NCBI GenBank assembly: GCA_046329495.1
Contig: JAXLUO010000002.1
Span: 429,689 to 493,688, forward strand
DNA from: Bog-950 sp046329495
Lineage (GTDB): Bacteria > Bacteroidota > Bacteroidia > Chitinophagales > LD1
DNA length: 64,000 nt
Reading direction: 5' to 3'
Both the position numbers and the translations under genes were made by a program. Of this stretch, positions 7,893 to 16,374 are shown piece after piece. Positions within the stretch are counted from its first letter, which is position 1. Each line of letters begins with the position of its first letter. The notes beneath the pieces were generated by a model that saw only the letters and a program-made list of their open reading frames with translations, had not been told where the DNA came from and did no database searches.

Positions 7893-9824
7893 CTAATATT
7901 CCTTCCTGAAAATGTTGCGGCGTATGAACTTAGGTCTGCGTTTGACCTCCTCAAATATCTTGGCCTGGTATTCGCCCAGAATTGAGATGGCCAGCATATT
8001 AAGTCCTCCGAAGAACAGTATTAAAACAATGATGGTAGTGATACCGTGTGGCACATTGCGGAACACGAAGTAGGCTACTATTTGAGCGATGATAGCCACA
8101 AACGATAGCAGGGTTAAACCCCACCCCACGTAGGTTAACAGTTCGAGCGGAACAAAGCTGAAACTGAAAATTGCCTTACGTGCCCAACCAATGTTCTTGC
8201 GCCAGTTATTGGTGGTTACACCAAACATACGTTCGGGGCGGATATAGTCTACCCCTGTTTGCTTAAAGCCCACCCAGGCACGCAAACCGCGCATAAACTG
8301 GTCGGTTTCGGGCAGTTTAATAAGCTCGTTTACCACCTTGCGATCCATCAGGCTAAAGTCGCCGGCATCTAATGGCACGGGCACATAACTTACACTGCGG
8401 AACAAGCGATAGAACAGCTTATAGAAAGTAACAAGGGTTTGGTTGCCTTCGCGGGCTACGCGGCGGCCATATACTACATCAAAACCTTTTTGCCATTCGT
8501 TGTAAAATTGTTCAATTAACTCAGGTGGGTCCTGTAAATCACCATCGAGCAGAATTACCCCATCACCGGTTGAAATTTCCATACCGGAGAGGAAGGCACT
8601 TTGCGAACCGAAGTTGCGCGAATGCTCAATGGCGATAACGTGGTCATCTTCGTTTACAATGCGCTGCAATACCTGCGCGGTATCATCGGGCGAGCAATCG
8701 TTTACAAAGATTATTTCGTAGTCAACCCCAATTTTATTAAAGGTATCGGTTAAGCGTTTGTGCATGTAAGGGATGGCCTGCCCGTCCTTATAGCAAGCGA
8801 TAACTGCCGTAAGCTTATGGCGGATTTTATCCTGCACCAGTTTCTTTTCGTACAGGGGCATGGAATAATCCTTCTGCCACTCCCAGGTTTTGCGCAAGCC
8901 ATCGGAAAGCTGGGTTTCGCTTTGCCAGTTCAACAGCTCTTTGGCCCTGGCGGCATTACCATACCATTCCTTTAAATCCCATTTACGGTTAGGCATATCG
9001 CCCCATTGCGGTTCGCCCTGCAGATTAAACAGTTGCTTTGCTTCGCCTGCTATTTCGCGAATGGTGGTTTTGCGGTTGCTGGCAATGTTCAGCGACTGAC
9101 CTTTTAGCTTTTGAATTTGGGTAGCTGAAAGCACCGTTGCTAATACGGCATCATCCACGTACACAAAATCGCGGGATATATCAGGCTGTACCAATGGCGG
9201 GTAATCGCCCTTCATGCCCTTTGAAATAATAACGGGTATAAGGCGGTCGGGCTCCTCGTAAGGGCCGTAAATGGAATAATAACGCAGGTTAACGATAGGC
9301 ACTTCCTTAATAGTGCCATAGAACTTAACCATTTGGGCCGCACTTGCTTTAGTTACCGCATAGTGCGAGTTGGGCACTAATGGAGCATCTTCGGCGGGAC
9401 CGCCGGCGTTTAAGCCATACTCGGAACTGCTGCCTGCATGCACAAAAGCCGAAGTAGCATATTTGGTAGATACTTCAAGCAAGTTAAGCAAACCAATAAA
9501 GTTGGTTTCGTAAATCAACTCTACATTATCCTGTTTGCTGTAAGCTCCATACGCTGCCAGATCGAAAATGGTTTTAAACCGGTATTGATCGAACAAACGT
9601 TCAAGCTGATCCTTTTTAATGATGTTGCAATGCAGTATGTGTTTCGGATTCACATCATCCAGGCGCCAGGGTATAAAAGGCTTGCTGGTAACGGCATATA
9701 CATCATCCCGTTGTGCCAACAAGGCTCTTACCAGATTAGCGCCAATGAAACCACCTGCGCCAAAAACCACAATGGGGCCTTCGAGCTGGCGTATTTCAGA
9801 TGCAATTTTTTCCTGTAAGGTCAT
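7893..9824 (-). CDS. fusion of NDP-sugar epimerase/dehydratase and GT2 glycosyltransferase
   Basis: One 643-aa reading frame joins two enzymes. Residues about 18-325 are an extended SDR: NAD-binding GAGGFIGANLV and catalytic YAVTK preceded by the SSSEYG segment. Residues about 340-640 are a family 2 glycosyltransferase of the dolichyl-phosphate-mannose synthase type, with FVNDCSPDDT, the metal-binding LDGDLQDPPE and two C-terminal membrane helices (about 555-580 and 595-620). Such GTs use a polyprenyl-phosphate acceptor. The fusion suggests that a sugar made by the epimerase part is passed to the membrane GT. I see no internal stop or shift. Confidence 0.88.
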   Translation of the reverse strand: MTLQEKIASEIRQLEGPIVVFGAGGFIGANLVRALLAQRDDVYAVTSKPFIPWRLDDVNPKHILHCNIIKKDQLERLFDQYRFKTIFDLAAYGAYSKQDNVELIYETNFIGLLNLLEVSTKYATSAFVHAGSSSEYGLNAGGPAEDAPLVPNSHYAVTKASAAQMVKFYGTIKEVPIVNLRYYSIYGPYEEPDRLIPVIISKGMKGDYPPLVQPDISRDFVYVDDAVLATVLSATQIQKLKGQSLNIASNRKTTIREIAGEAKQLFNLQGEPQWGDMPNRKWDLKEWYGNAARAKELLNWQSETQLSDGLRKTWEWQKDYSMPLYEKKLVQDKIRHKLTAVIACYKDGQAIPYMHKRLTDTFNKIGVDYEIIFVNDCSPDDTAQVLQRIVNEDDHVIAIEHSRNFGSQSAFLSGMEISTGDGVILLDGDLQDPPELIEQFYNEWQKGFDVVYGRRVAREGNQTLVTFYKLFYRLFRSVSYVPVPLDAGDFSLMDRKVVNELIKLPETDQFMRGLRAWVGFKQTGVDYIRPERMFGVTTNNWRKNIGWARKAIFSFSFVPLELLTYVGWGLTLLSFVAIIAQIVAYFVFRNVPHGITTIIVLILFFGGLNMLAISILGEYQAKIFEEVKRRPKFIRRNIFRKEY

Positions 9825-9846
9825 GGGTGTAAATATGGGTAAAAAG

Positions 9847-9881
9847 TACGACCGCTCCCAAAAGTTGAGGGAGCGGTCGTA
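9847..9881 (-). terminator. Rho-independent terminator after the 9911-10516 lipoprotein gene
   Basis: A 13-bp perfect stem (arms 9847-9859 and 9869-9881) with a 9-nt loop. Read on the minus strand, the stem is followed by CTTTTTACC. It sits 30 bp after the lipoprotein stop codon and before the fusion gene start. Confidence 0.8.
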
Positions 9882-9910
9882 AAACTTATGTTTAGCTGAA
9901 GTGCCGGCGC

Positions 9911-10516
9911 TTATTCCTCGCGGAAGGAGTTCAGCATATGATCCATTTTATCCTTGTACTGGTCGCGGAACTTAGTCATAGTCCAGGTCATTACCTGATA
10001 CAAATGGTCTTTACCTTCAATAAAATCGATGGTATAAAAAACATCGTAGCTATCAACCTTACCTTCAAAGGTATTACGCAGGGCACGCAGACCGTTGATT
10101 GTTAATTCGCGCTGGTGGAATTCTTTAAAATCCTGCACATTATTCTTGTAGTTATTAGCCATCAGATCGCAGAAACCGAGCCAAAGCGACGTATCGCTTT
10201 TCTTTTTGCCCAGCAAACCGGCATCGCGCAGGGCAGAATCAACGCTAAGTTTAGTTTCATCGATAGCTATGATATAAAACTCACCGGTTAAGTCGGCATA
10301 TTGCAAAGAGGCATCATCGTTCAGGTTGTTTTGCTGCGTCATGTTATCGGGCAGTGCAATAGAGTATTGCGCCACTTTAATGCGCTTAAAGCCTTCGCCA
10401 TCGGGGTTAACAGGTTTGGTTTCTGTAGCCGCAGCAGGTTGGTCGGTTGCAGGCTTATTGTTGCACGAAGCAAACAACAACAGGGCAGCTGCAACTGCCA
10501 GGGTAATTCTTTTCAT
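9911..10516 (-). CDS. putative lipoprotein, 201 aa
   Basis: The N-terminus is a lipoprotein signal: MKR, a hydrophobic stretch and FASC with the lipidated cysteine near residue 18, followed by a low-complexity Thr/Pro/Ala linker. The mature part is a mixed alpha/beta domain without a motif I recognise. It probably faces the periplasm or the outer surface. It is bounded downstream by a strong terminator and upstream by the transketolase genes 36 nt away, so it could be the last gene of that transcript. Confidence 0.75.
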   Translation of the reverse strand: MKRITLAVAAALLLFASCNNKPATDQPAAATETKPVNPDGEGFKRIKVAQYSIALPDNMTQQNNLNDDASLQYADLTGEFYIIAIDETKLSVDSALRDAGLLGKKKSDTSLWLGFCDLMANNYKNNVQDFKEFHQRELTINGLRALRNTFEGKVDSYDVFYTIDFIEGKDHLYQVMTWTMTKFRDQYKDKMDHMLNSFREE

Positions 10517-10551
10517 GAGTAGTTTGGTTTAGCGCGGGCAAGATAAAAACC

Positions 10552-11448
10552 TTAGCCGATAAACCCGGTAAGCGCCCCGGTAAGATTTTCGCCGCCCAGG
10601 CTATTTTCGGCCTGGTGGAATTTTTGATCGCCGTATTTACCGGAGATGTAACCATTTGCCGCTAAAGAAAGCATTTTGATGCCACGTGAAAGGCGGTTCA
10701 TTAAGTGCCATGAAAGTGTTTCGCGCAAGCCGCATTCGCCGTTGTGTTCTTCGATGGTAATCAGTTTACCGGTACGGTTAACAGCGTCAGCCAGTTCAGC
10801 AGGAATATCAATAATAGGGAAAACGCTGAGCACCCAAATTTCCAGATCTTCTGCTAAAGGATGATTACAGATGTTTTCTAAAACGGGACCAGTGCCAACC
10901 ACAACCCCGCGGTTACCGCTTTTGATTTTACGCCATGGCGAGAACCCTTCAATCTGTGCATTGATTTTAGCACCCATATTCAGGCGCAGGTAGTTAGGGT
11001 TAGGATCGGCTACCATTTGGTTGATGGCTTGCTCTACATCGCTTGCTAAAAAGGGCACGTATACGCGCATGTTAGGTAAAATGCGCATAGCCCCAATATC
11101 TTCAATATTATGGTGTGTGGCTCCCATAATGCCATAACCATATCCGCCGCCGTTACCTACCAGCTTAACAGGTAGTTTATGTAAACAAACATCGTTGCGT
11201 ATTTGCTCGTACGGGCGTAGGGTAACAAATGGAGAAATACTATAAACAAACGGCAGGAAACCCTCGTAAGCCATGCTGGCTGCCACGGTTACCATGTTCT
11301 GTTCGGCAACACCGGCATTAATAAAGTGGTCGCCGAATTTCTCCTGCACTTTCTCTAATGCCATATAGCCCAAATCGCCTGTAATAAAAGCCATGTTGGG
11401 GCTTTTATCGAAGGCTTGAATCATACTATTGGCAAACTCTACACGCAT
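10552..11448 (-). CDS. transketolase, C-terminal (pyrimidine-binding) subunit
   Basis: A 298-aa protein matching the second half of transketolase: the pyrimidine-binding domain with AGVAEQNMVTVAASMA, whose glutamate activates thiamine diphosphate, then the C-terminal transketolase fold. The two-subunit form is known in archaea and in surface-glycan clusters. It starts 9 nt after the stop of the N-terminal subunit. Together they interconvert pentose, heptose and triose phosphates. In this cluster, supply of sedoheptulose 7-phosphate to GmhA is a plausible specific role (inference). Confidence 0.87.
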   Translation of the reverse strand: MRVEFANSMIQAFDKSPNMAFITGDLGYMALEKVQEKFGDHFINAGVAEQNMVTVAASMAYEGFLPFVYSISPFVTLRPYEQIRNDVCLHKLPVKLVGNGGGYGYGIMGATHHNIEDIGAMRILPNMRVYVPFLASDVEQAINQMVADPNPNYLRLNMGAKINAQIEGFSPWRKIKSGNRGVVVGTGPVLENICNHPLAEDLEIWVLSVFPIIDIPAELADAVNRTGKLITIEEHNGECGLRETLSWHLMNRLSRGIKMLSLAANGYISGKYGDQKFHQAENSLGGENLTGALTGFIG

Positions 11449-11457
11449 GGTTAAGCA

Positions 11458-12279
11458 CTATTTAATGGTAGCCAAACGGCCGGTATAATCTTTTTCAATT
11501 TCGGAAAGCACGGCATCGTACTGGTCGTCCTTCATAGGCAGGTAATGGCAATCCAGTTTATCTTCATACTGTTTCCAACTACGGCCTTTGGTGGTGTTGC
11601 AGATAATAGCAACCGGGCCCCAGGCACCGGGCACCTGCAAACGGGCATGTTCCAGCGATTCAAAATCGTGCCCATCGGCCTCAATAACCTGAAAGCCGAA
11701 TGCCTTGATTTTGTCTGCCAGGGGCTCCAATTTCATTACATCCTCGGTGCGGCCATAGCCCTGCAAACGGTTGCGGTCGATTAACCACACCACATTGGTT
11801 AAGTGATGATGGGCGATAAACAGCGCTGCCTCCCAGGTAGAGCCTTCATTGATCTCACCATCGGAGGTAATGCAAAATATCTGCTTATCGGTTTTCTTTA
11901 ATTTATTGGCAATGCCCAAACCGGCGGCAATAGAAAGTCCATGGCCTAAACTGCCGGTGGCAAAGGGTACGCGCTTTAGTTTGTTTACCGGCGGGTGTGC
12001 TGCCAGGTAGGTGTTGTTCTTGTAAAAGGTTTGAATGTCCTCTTCGCTCAGAATGCCTTCTTCGGCCAGTGTGCTGTAGATAGAAGCGGCTGCATGGCCT
12101 TTAGAAAGGATGATCTCGTCGTTATCCTTCATCCAGCCAAAACGCACAAAGGTGATGACCTCAGCAACGCTAAGCGAACAACCCACGTGACCGGCATTGG
12201 CCATTTTATACATGCCCAAAAAGCGGCGCTTAATGTTGTAAGCTTTTGTTAGTAAATCGTGATGATTTTGGATGGCCAT
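11458..12279 (-). CDS. transketolase, N-terminal (TPP-binding) subunit
   Basis: The first half of transketolase, 273 aa from the chosen ATG at 12279; a GTG nine bases upstream is a weaker alternative. It has the GHVGCSLS segment near residue 30, GSLGHGLS, and the thiamine-diphosphate/Mg motif SDGEINEGSTWEA ending in an N-R-LQ segment. The pair is a true split form rather than a frameshift, since each half has its own start and stop and a 9-nt spacer. It lies between sugar-phosphate genes of the heptose pathway and a lipoprotein gene. Confidence 0.87.
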   Translation of the reverse strand: MAIQNHHDLLTKAYNIKRRFLGMYKMANAGHVGCSLSVAEVITFVRFGWMKDNDEIILSKGHAAASIYSTLAEEGILSEEDIQTFYKNNTYLAAHPPVNKLKRVPFATGSLGHGLSIAAGLGIANKLKKTDKQIFCITSDGEINEGSTWEAALFIAHHHLTNVVWLIDRNRLQGYGRTEDVMKLEPLADKIKAFGFQVIEADGHDFESLEHARLQVPGAWGPVAIICNTTKGRSWKQYEDKLDCHYLPMKDDQYDAVLSEIEKDYTGRLATIK

Positions 12280-12335
12280 TGCGGGCACGAAAATAGCCTT
12301 TCGGGGTTAATTCGGAAGTGGTTAGAGATAGGCTT

Positions 12336-12845
12336 TCACTTTATTTCACCTCTTTTACCCAGTTCCACGGCTTCCAGCACTTCAATTTTACCCTTATTAA
12401 GGGTAAAGCGCAACACGGTTTTGATTTTATGAAAGCCTTGCACACCCGCTGCACCGGGGTTCATGGCCAGCATATTGTTGTATTTAGGGTCCTTGGCTAC
12501 CCGTAGAATATGGCTATGCCCGCAAATGAAAATATCAGGCTTTACTTCTTCAATTTGCCTGCGTGCTTTAGGCTCGTAGTTACCCGGGTAACCGCCGATG
12601 TGGGTCATTAAAATTTTAAATCCCTCGCGTTCGGCAATCCAGTTTAGCGGGTATTCGCTGCGGATGGTTTTGTCATCGATATTGCCGTAAACGGCGTAGA
12701 AGGGTTTGAAGTTTTTAAGTTCGTCGCAAAGCGCAATAGTGCCTAAGTCGCCGGCATGCCAAACTTCGTCCACGTCTTTAAACACCTCCAAAACTTTGGG
12801 ATCGAGATAACCGTGTGTATCGCTTATTAAACCTATGCGTAACAT
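12336..12845 (-). CDS. YfcE/MJ0936-type metallophosphoesterase
   Basis: A 169-aa single-domain calcineurin-like phosphodiesterase. The two-metal site motifs appear in order: ISDTHG at about residues 7-12, HAGDLG, YGNID, THIGGYP and CGHSH. The family hydrolyses phosphodiesters in vitro and its physiological substrate is unsettled. It begins 6 nt after the heptose nucleotidyltransferase gene, so it belongs to the same transcript, although no role in heptose synthesis is known. Confidence 0.88.
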   Translation of the reverse strand: MLRIGLISDTHGYLDPKVLEVFKDVDEVWHAGDLGTIALCDELKNFKPFYAVYGNIDDKTIRSEYPLNWIAEREGFKILMTHIGGYPGNYEPKARRQIEEVKPDIFICGHSHILRVAKDPKYNNMLAMNPGAAGVQGFHKIKTVLRFTLNKGKIEVLEAVELGKRGEIK

Positions 12846-12851
12846 GGCGGA

Positions 12852-13601
12852 TTATTCGGTAAACAGGGCCGGCAGATCGGTTGTAGCCTTGCGGTAATCT
12901 TCGGGTATACCGATGTCGATAAAATAGCTATTGAACTCCTTCCCGAAAAAGCGCATGCGGTGCACTTGCCGCTCCAATACATCCTTTTCGAATGAAAATT
13001 TGTAGGGCAGGTCCTGATCCTCGCGGCGTTCGATGCGGTCGAAGATTCGTTTATCAAACAGGTAAACCCCACCGTTAATCAGGCCTTCTTCGCAGAACCT
13101 CTTCTCGGCAAATTCAAGAGCCTGGCAATCGCTGTTTACTTCAACGGTGCCATAGCGATCGAACTTTTGCAGGCGCTTGAGCGAAAAGGCGATATCGGCA
13201 TTTTTTTCGAAATAGAATTCGCGTAGATCGTTCAGTGGCACATCAAAAAAGGTATCGCCGTTCAGTACAAAGGCAAGCCCATCTACATAGCGAAATGCTT
13301 CGCGGATACCGCCGCCGGTGCCCAGGGGTTCGTTTTCCTCGGCATACGAGATAGTAATGCCTTTGTATTCCTTACCCAAAAACTGACGGATGATTTCGTT
13401 TTTGTAACCAACGCTGAGCACCGCATGTGTAATGCCTTGTTTTTGCAGATAACAAAACACAAAGTGCAAAAATGGCAAGTTGCCGATTGGTGCCATAGGC
13501 TTTGGTAAATCCTGCACTACCTCACGCAAGCGGGTGCCGAGTCCACCGGCCAATATGATGGCAGGTATATCGCGGTTGCTTTGCACGTGGGTGTTCGACA
13601 T
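12852..13601 (-). CDS. hddC: D-glycero-alpha-D-manno-heptose 1-phosphate guanylyltransferase-like
   Basis: A sugar-phosphate nucleotidyltransferase of 249 aa. The N-terminal signature LAGGLGTRL is followed by the LPKPMAPIGNLPFL lysine motif, and FVLNGDTFFD carries the metal-binding aspartate. General sequence cannot separate mannose-1-phosphate from heptose-1-phosphate enzymes. The assignment rests on the immediate neighbours GmhA and HddA, which form the GDP-D-glycero-alpha-D-manno-heptose pathway with it. It starts 7 nt after the gmhA stop, in the same operon. Confidence 0.83.
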   Translation of the reverse strand: MSNTHVQSNRDIPAIILAGGLGTRLREVVQDLPKPMAPIGNLPFLHFVFCYLQKQGITHAVLSVGYKNEIIRQFLGKEYKGITISYAEENEPLGTGGGIREAFRYVDGLAFVLNGDTFFDVPLNDLREFYFEKNADIAFSLKRLQKFDRYGTVEVNSDCQALEFAEKRFCEEGLINGGVYLFDKRIFDRIERREDQDLPYKFSFEKDVLERQVHRMRFFGKEFNSYFIDIGIPEDYRKATTDLPALFTE

Positions 13602-13608
13602 GGATTGC

Positions 13609-14187
13609 TTATGGTTTGGCGAAGAGTTCTTCTTCCACCAATTGACAAATGATATGACCTATCAGAATATGGCTTTCCTGTATACGCGGGGTATCGGTGC
13701 TTGGCACATTGAACAGGTAATCGCAGCTATCCTTCATTTTACCGCCTGTTTCGCCAGTAAAGGAGATAACGATCATGCCGCGTTTTTTAGCTTCTTCCTG
13801 CGCCAGCAAAATATTTTTTGAGTTACCGGAAGTAGAGATACCAAACAACACATCGCCTTTGCGGCCATGTGCTTTAATGGCACGTTCGTATACTTCGTTA
13901 TAAGAGTAATCGTTGGCTACGGCTGTCATAAACGAGGTGTTTACGTGCAGAGCTTCGGCAGGTAATGGTTCGCGGTCGCTGTAAAAACGGCCGGTAAATT
14001 CTGCTGCCAGGTGTTGTGCATCGGCTGCACTGCCACCGTTACCGCACAGGTAAACGCGGTTACCGTTGCGGAAGGCATTGGCAATTACATGCGCTACTTC
14101 TTCAATACGATTTACCAGTGCTTCATCGTTCAGCACCTTGGTTTTTACTTCTATCGAAGCAGCTATGATGGATTTAATCTTGCTCAT
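13609..14187 (-). CDS. gmhA: D-sedoheptulose 7-phosphate isomerase
   Basis: A SIS-domain isomerase of 192 aa that converts sedoheptulose 7-phosphate to D-glycero-D-manno-heptose 7-phosphate. The GmhA signature CGNGGSAADAQHLAAEF lies near residues 48-64, and FGISTSGNSKN is the phosphate-binding loop. The C-terminal ESHILIGHIICQLVEEELF helix carries the conserved histidine. Its ATG directly follows the hddA stop with no spacer, and hddC follows after 7 nt. Confidence 0.94.
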   Translation of the reverse strand: MSKIKSIIAASIEVKTKVLNDEALVNRIEEVAHVIANAFRNGNRVYLCGNGGSAADAQHLAAEFTGRFYSDREPLPAEALHVNTSFMTAVANDYSYNEVYERAIKAHGRKGDVLFGISTSGNSKNILLAQEEAKKRGMIVISFTGETGGKMKDSCDYLFNVPSTDTPRIQESHILIGHIICQLVEEELFAKP

Positions 14188-15210
14188 TTAAACAGTCCAT
14201 GTAGTTAAACCATGTTGGGTAAAGTTGTAACGCATTACCCGGCCGCCCATTTTGTGCAGGGCGTCAATTACTTTGAATTTGGCATTGTAAGGCGCATAAA
14301 AAATCATAAAGCCACCACCACCTGCACCTGAGATTTTACCGCCGGTTGCACCGGCTTTCATCGCTGTGTTATAGATGCTTTCTATCTGCGGATTGCTGAT
14401 GCCTTCGGCCATTGCTTTTTTGTGCTCCCATCCGTAATGCAATATCTGGCCAATCTGATCTACCTCGCCTTTCAGGATTGCCTCCTTCATGCGCAGCGAT
14501 TGCTCCTTCAGATTGTGCATGGCATCAATGCTGCTCTTCTTTTTCTTCTTCACATTCTCCGATTGTTTGCGAATAATTTCCGACGACAAGCGGGATGTTT
14601 CGGTAAAGAACAGGATGAGGTTATTCTCTAACTCGTGCAGCGAACGTTCTTTTACACGCAGGGGATTTACAATCACCTTATCGCCGGCATAAAACTCCAT
14701 AAAGTTTACACCGCCAAAGGTGGCCGCGTATTGATCCTGCTTACCGCCATGCATGGCTAAGTCTTCGCGCTCGATTTTATATGCCAAATGGGCAATATCG
14801 TATTCGCCTAAAGGCAGTTTCAGCCACTCTACAAAAGCACCCAAAATGGCCACTACCAACGTAGAAGACGAACCCAAGCCCGAACCCGGAGGGGCATCTA
14901 CATAGGTAGTTAATTCAAACGCTACAGGCTTTTTAAGGTAGTCGCGCACTACGCGGTTATATACGCCCTTGGCTAAATCTAACTGACCGTTTATCGGCAG
15001 TTGTTTCTTGGCTTCCAGCGATATCTCCTCACCGCGGTCCATAGCCTTAATGCGGATTTGCTTGCCGCTTAAAGGCTTAATGGTGGCATAGGCATACATG
15101 CCGATAGTAATGTTCAATATGGCCCCGCCGTACAGGTCGCTATAGGGCGAAACGTCGGTTCCGCCACCTGCTAAACCTAAGCGCAAAGGGGCCTTGCTAC
15201 GGATAATCAT
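14188..15210 (-). CDS. hddA: D-glycero-alpha-D-manno-heptose 7-phosphate kinase
   Basis: A GHMP-family kinase of 340 aa that phosphorylates C1 of heptose 7-phosphate. The start RSKAPLRLGLAGGGTDVSPY is characteristic of HddA. The GHMP ATP loop PPGSGLGSSSTLVVA is near residue 105, and the C-terminal GGKISGAGGGGFMIFY completes the fold. A lysine-rich KKKKK run near residue 222 is unusual but in frame. The order hddA-gmhA-hddC, with gmhB elsewhere in the cluster, gives the whole route to GDP-heptose for LPS core, capsule or S-layer glycan. Confidence 0.93.
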   Translation of the reverse strand: MIIRSKAPLRLGLAGGGTDVSPYSDLYGGAILNITIGMYAYATIKPLSGKQIRIKAMDRGEEISLEAKKQLPINGQLDLAKGVYNRVVRDYLKKPVAFELTTYVDAPPGSGLGSSSTLVVAILGAFVEWLKLPLGEYDIAHLAYKIEREDLAMHGGKQDQYAATFGGVNFMEFYAGDKVIVNPLRVKERSLHELENNLILFFTETSRLSSEIIRKQSENVKKKKKSSIDAMHNLKEQSLRMKEAILKGEVDQIGQILHYGWEHKKAMAEGISNPQIESIYNTAMKAGATGGKISGAGGGGFMIFYAPYNAKFKVIDALHKMGGRVMRYNFTQHGLTTWTV

Positions 15211-15234
15211 GGGGGGCTAAGATAAGGGTATAAA

Positions 15235-16374
15235 CTAATTGGCGGGAATCAATGCGGTTACCTCGGCAATTTTTGCCAGCATATTGCTCCAGGCGTATTT
15301 CTTCTTCTCCAGGCGTATGTTGTCGCGGAAACGCAGTTCGCGGTGGTTGGCGTAGAAATCTACAATAGCATCGGCAATGCTCTTAGGTGCGGGTTCTACC
15401 ACATAACCTACTTTGCCATCGGGCACCATTTCGGGCAAGCCGCCTACATTAGTTACCAGCATTGGCCTATCGAAGTGATAACAAATTTGCGTTACGCCGC
15501 TTTGGGTAGCATGCTTATAAGGCTGCACCACCAGGTCGGCTGCACAGAAGTAATTGCGCACCTCGTTATCAGGTATAAAATCGGTTTTCAGTATCAACTT
15601 ATCGGCAATACCCAGGCGGGTAATCTGGTCCCAATAAGGTTTGGCATCGGTATAAAATTCGCCGGCTACCAGCAACTTCACATTCAGTGCACGCACGCGT
15701 TCATCGGCCATGGCCTCCAGCAATAAATCAAGGCCTTTATAATCGCGGATAAAGCCGAAGAACAGCATGTATTCGGTGCTTAATTCCAAACCCAGTTTTT
15801 CATACGCTTCGGGCTTGGTAATACTCTCACCAAAGTTATCGAACAGCGGATGCGGTGAATAAACCGCAGGCTTTTCTGTATCAAACTTTCTAAGGTCGGT
15901 TAACACAGAATCGCTCATGGCCACAAAGCCATCTACCGAGTTTACAAAGTAGCGGATAAAGGCCATGTCGCCGGGCCGCTTTTCGTGCGGTATCACATTA
16001 TCTAAAATGGATATCACTTTGGTTTTGCCGTTCTTCTTCACTTTGCGTGCAATTGTGCCCAAACACGGGGCCATAAACGGCAACCAGAATTTCACGATCA
16101 GCAAGTCGGCATTTAGGGCGGCTATTTCCTTCCCAATCTTCAACCAGTTAAGCGGGTTAACGGAGTTAACCTTTACGTGTATATATAAGTCATCGGGCGA
16201 CGGTTGGTCGCTATACTGACTTTTACCAGGGAACAGAAATTCGGGATACTGTAAGCTAAACGTGTATATCTGTACGCTGTGGCCCTGGCGCATAAACTCG
16301 CGGGCCAAACGTTCATTGTAAGAAGCTAAACCGCCCCGCAGCGGATGCGCGGAGCCGAGGATGACTACTTTCAT
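15235..16374 (-). CDS. GT4 family glycosyltransferase
   Basis: A GT-B fold glycosyltransferase of 379 aa. The N-terminal SAHPLRGGLASYNERLA acceptor-side motif and the FFGFIRDYKGLDLL segment at about residue 210 are typical of family 4. The E-x7-E region is represented by the QPYKHATQSGVTQICYHFDRP stretch, then VGGLPEMV. It probably adds a sugar to a lipid-linked glycan at the cytoplasmic face, and the donor could be the GDP-heptose made next door (inference). Its start overlaps the GT2 stop by 4 bp. Confidence 0.88.
   Translation of the reverse strand: MKVVILGSAHPLRGGLASYNERLAREFMRQGHSVQIYTFSLQYPEFLFPGKSQYSDQPSPDDLYIHVKVNSVNPLNWLKIGKEIAALNADLLIVKFWLPFMAPCLGTIARKVKKNGKTKVISILDNVIPHEKRPGDMAFIRYFVNSVDGFVAMSDSVLTDLRKFDTEKPAVYSPHPLFDNFGESITKPEAYEKLGLELSTEYMLFFGFIRDYKGLDLLLEAMADERVRALNVKLLVAGEFYTDAKPYWDQITRLGIADKLILKTDFIPDNEVRNYFCAADLVVQPYKHATQSGVTQICYHFDRPMLVTNVGGLPEMVPDGKVGYVVEPAPKSIADAIVDFYANHRELRFRDNIRLEKKKYAWSNMLAKIAEVTALIPAN

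Noticed and set aside
10552..12279. Split transketolase as a frameshifted single gene
   Set aside because: Each half has its own start and stop with a 9-nt spacer, and two-subunit transketolases are known.
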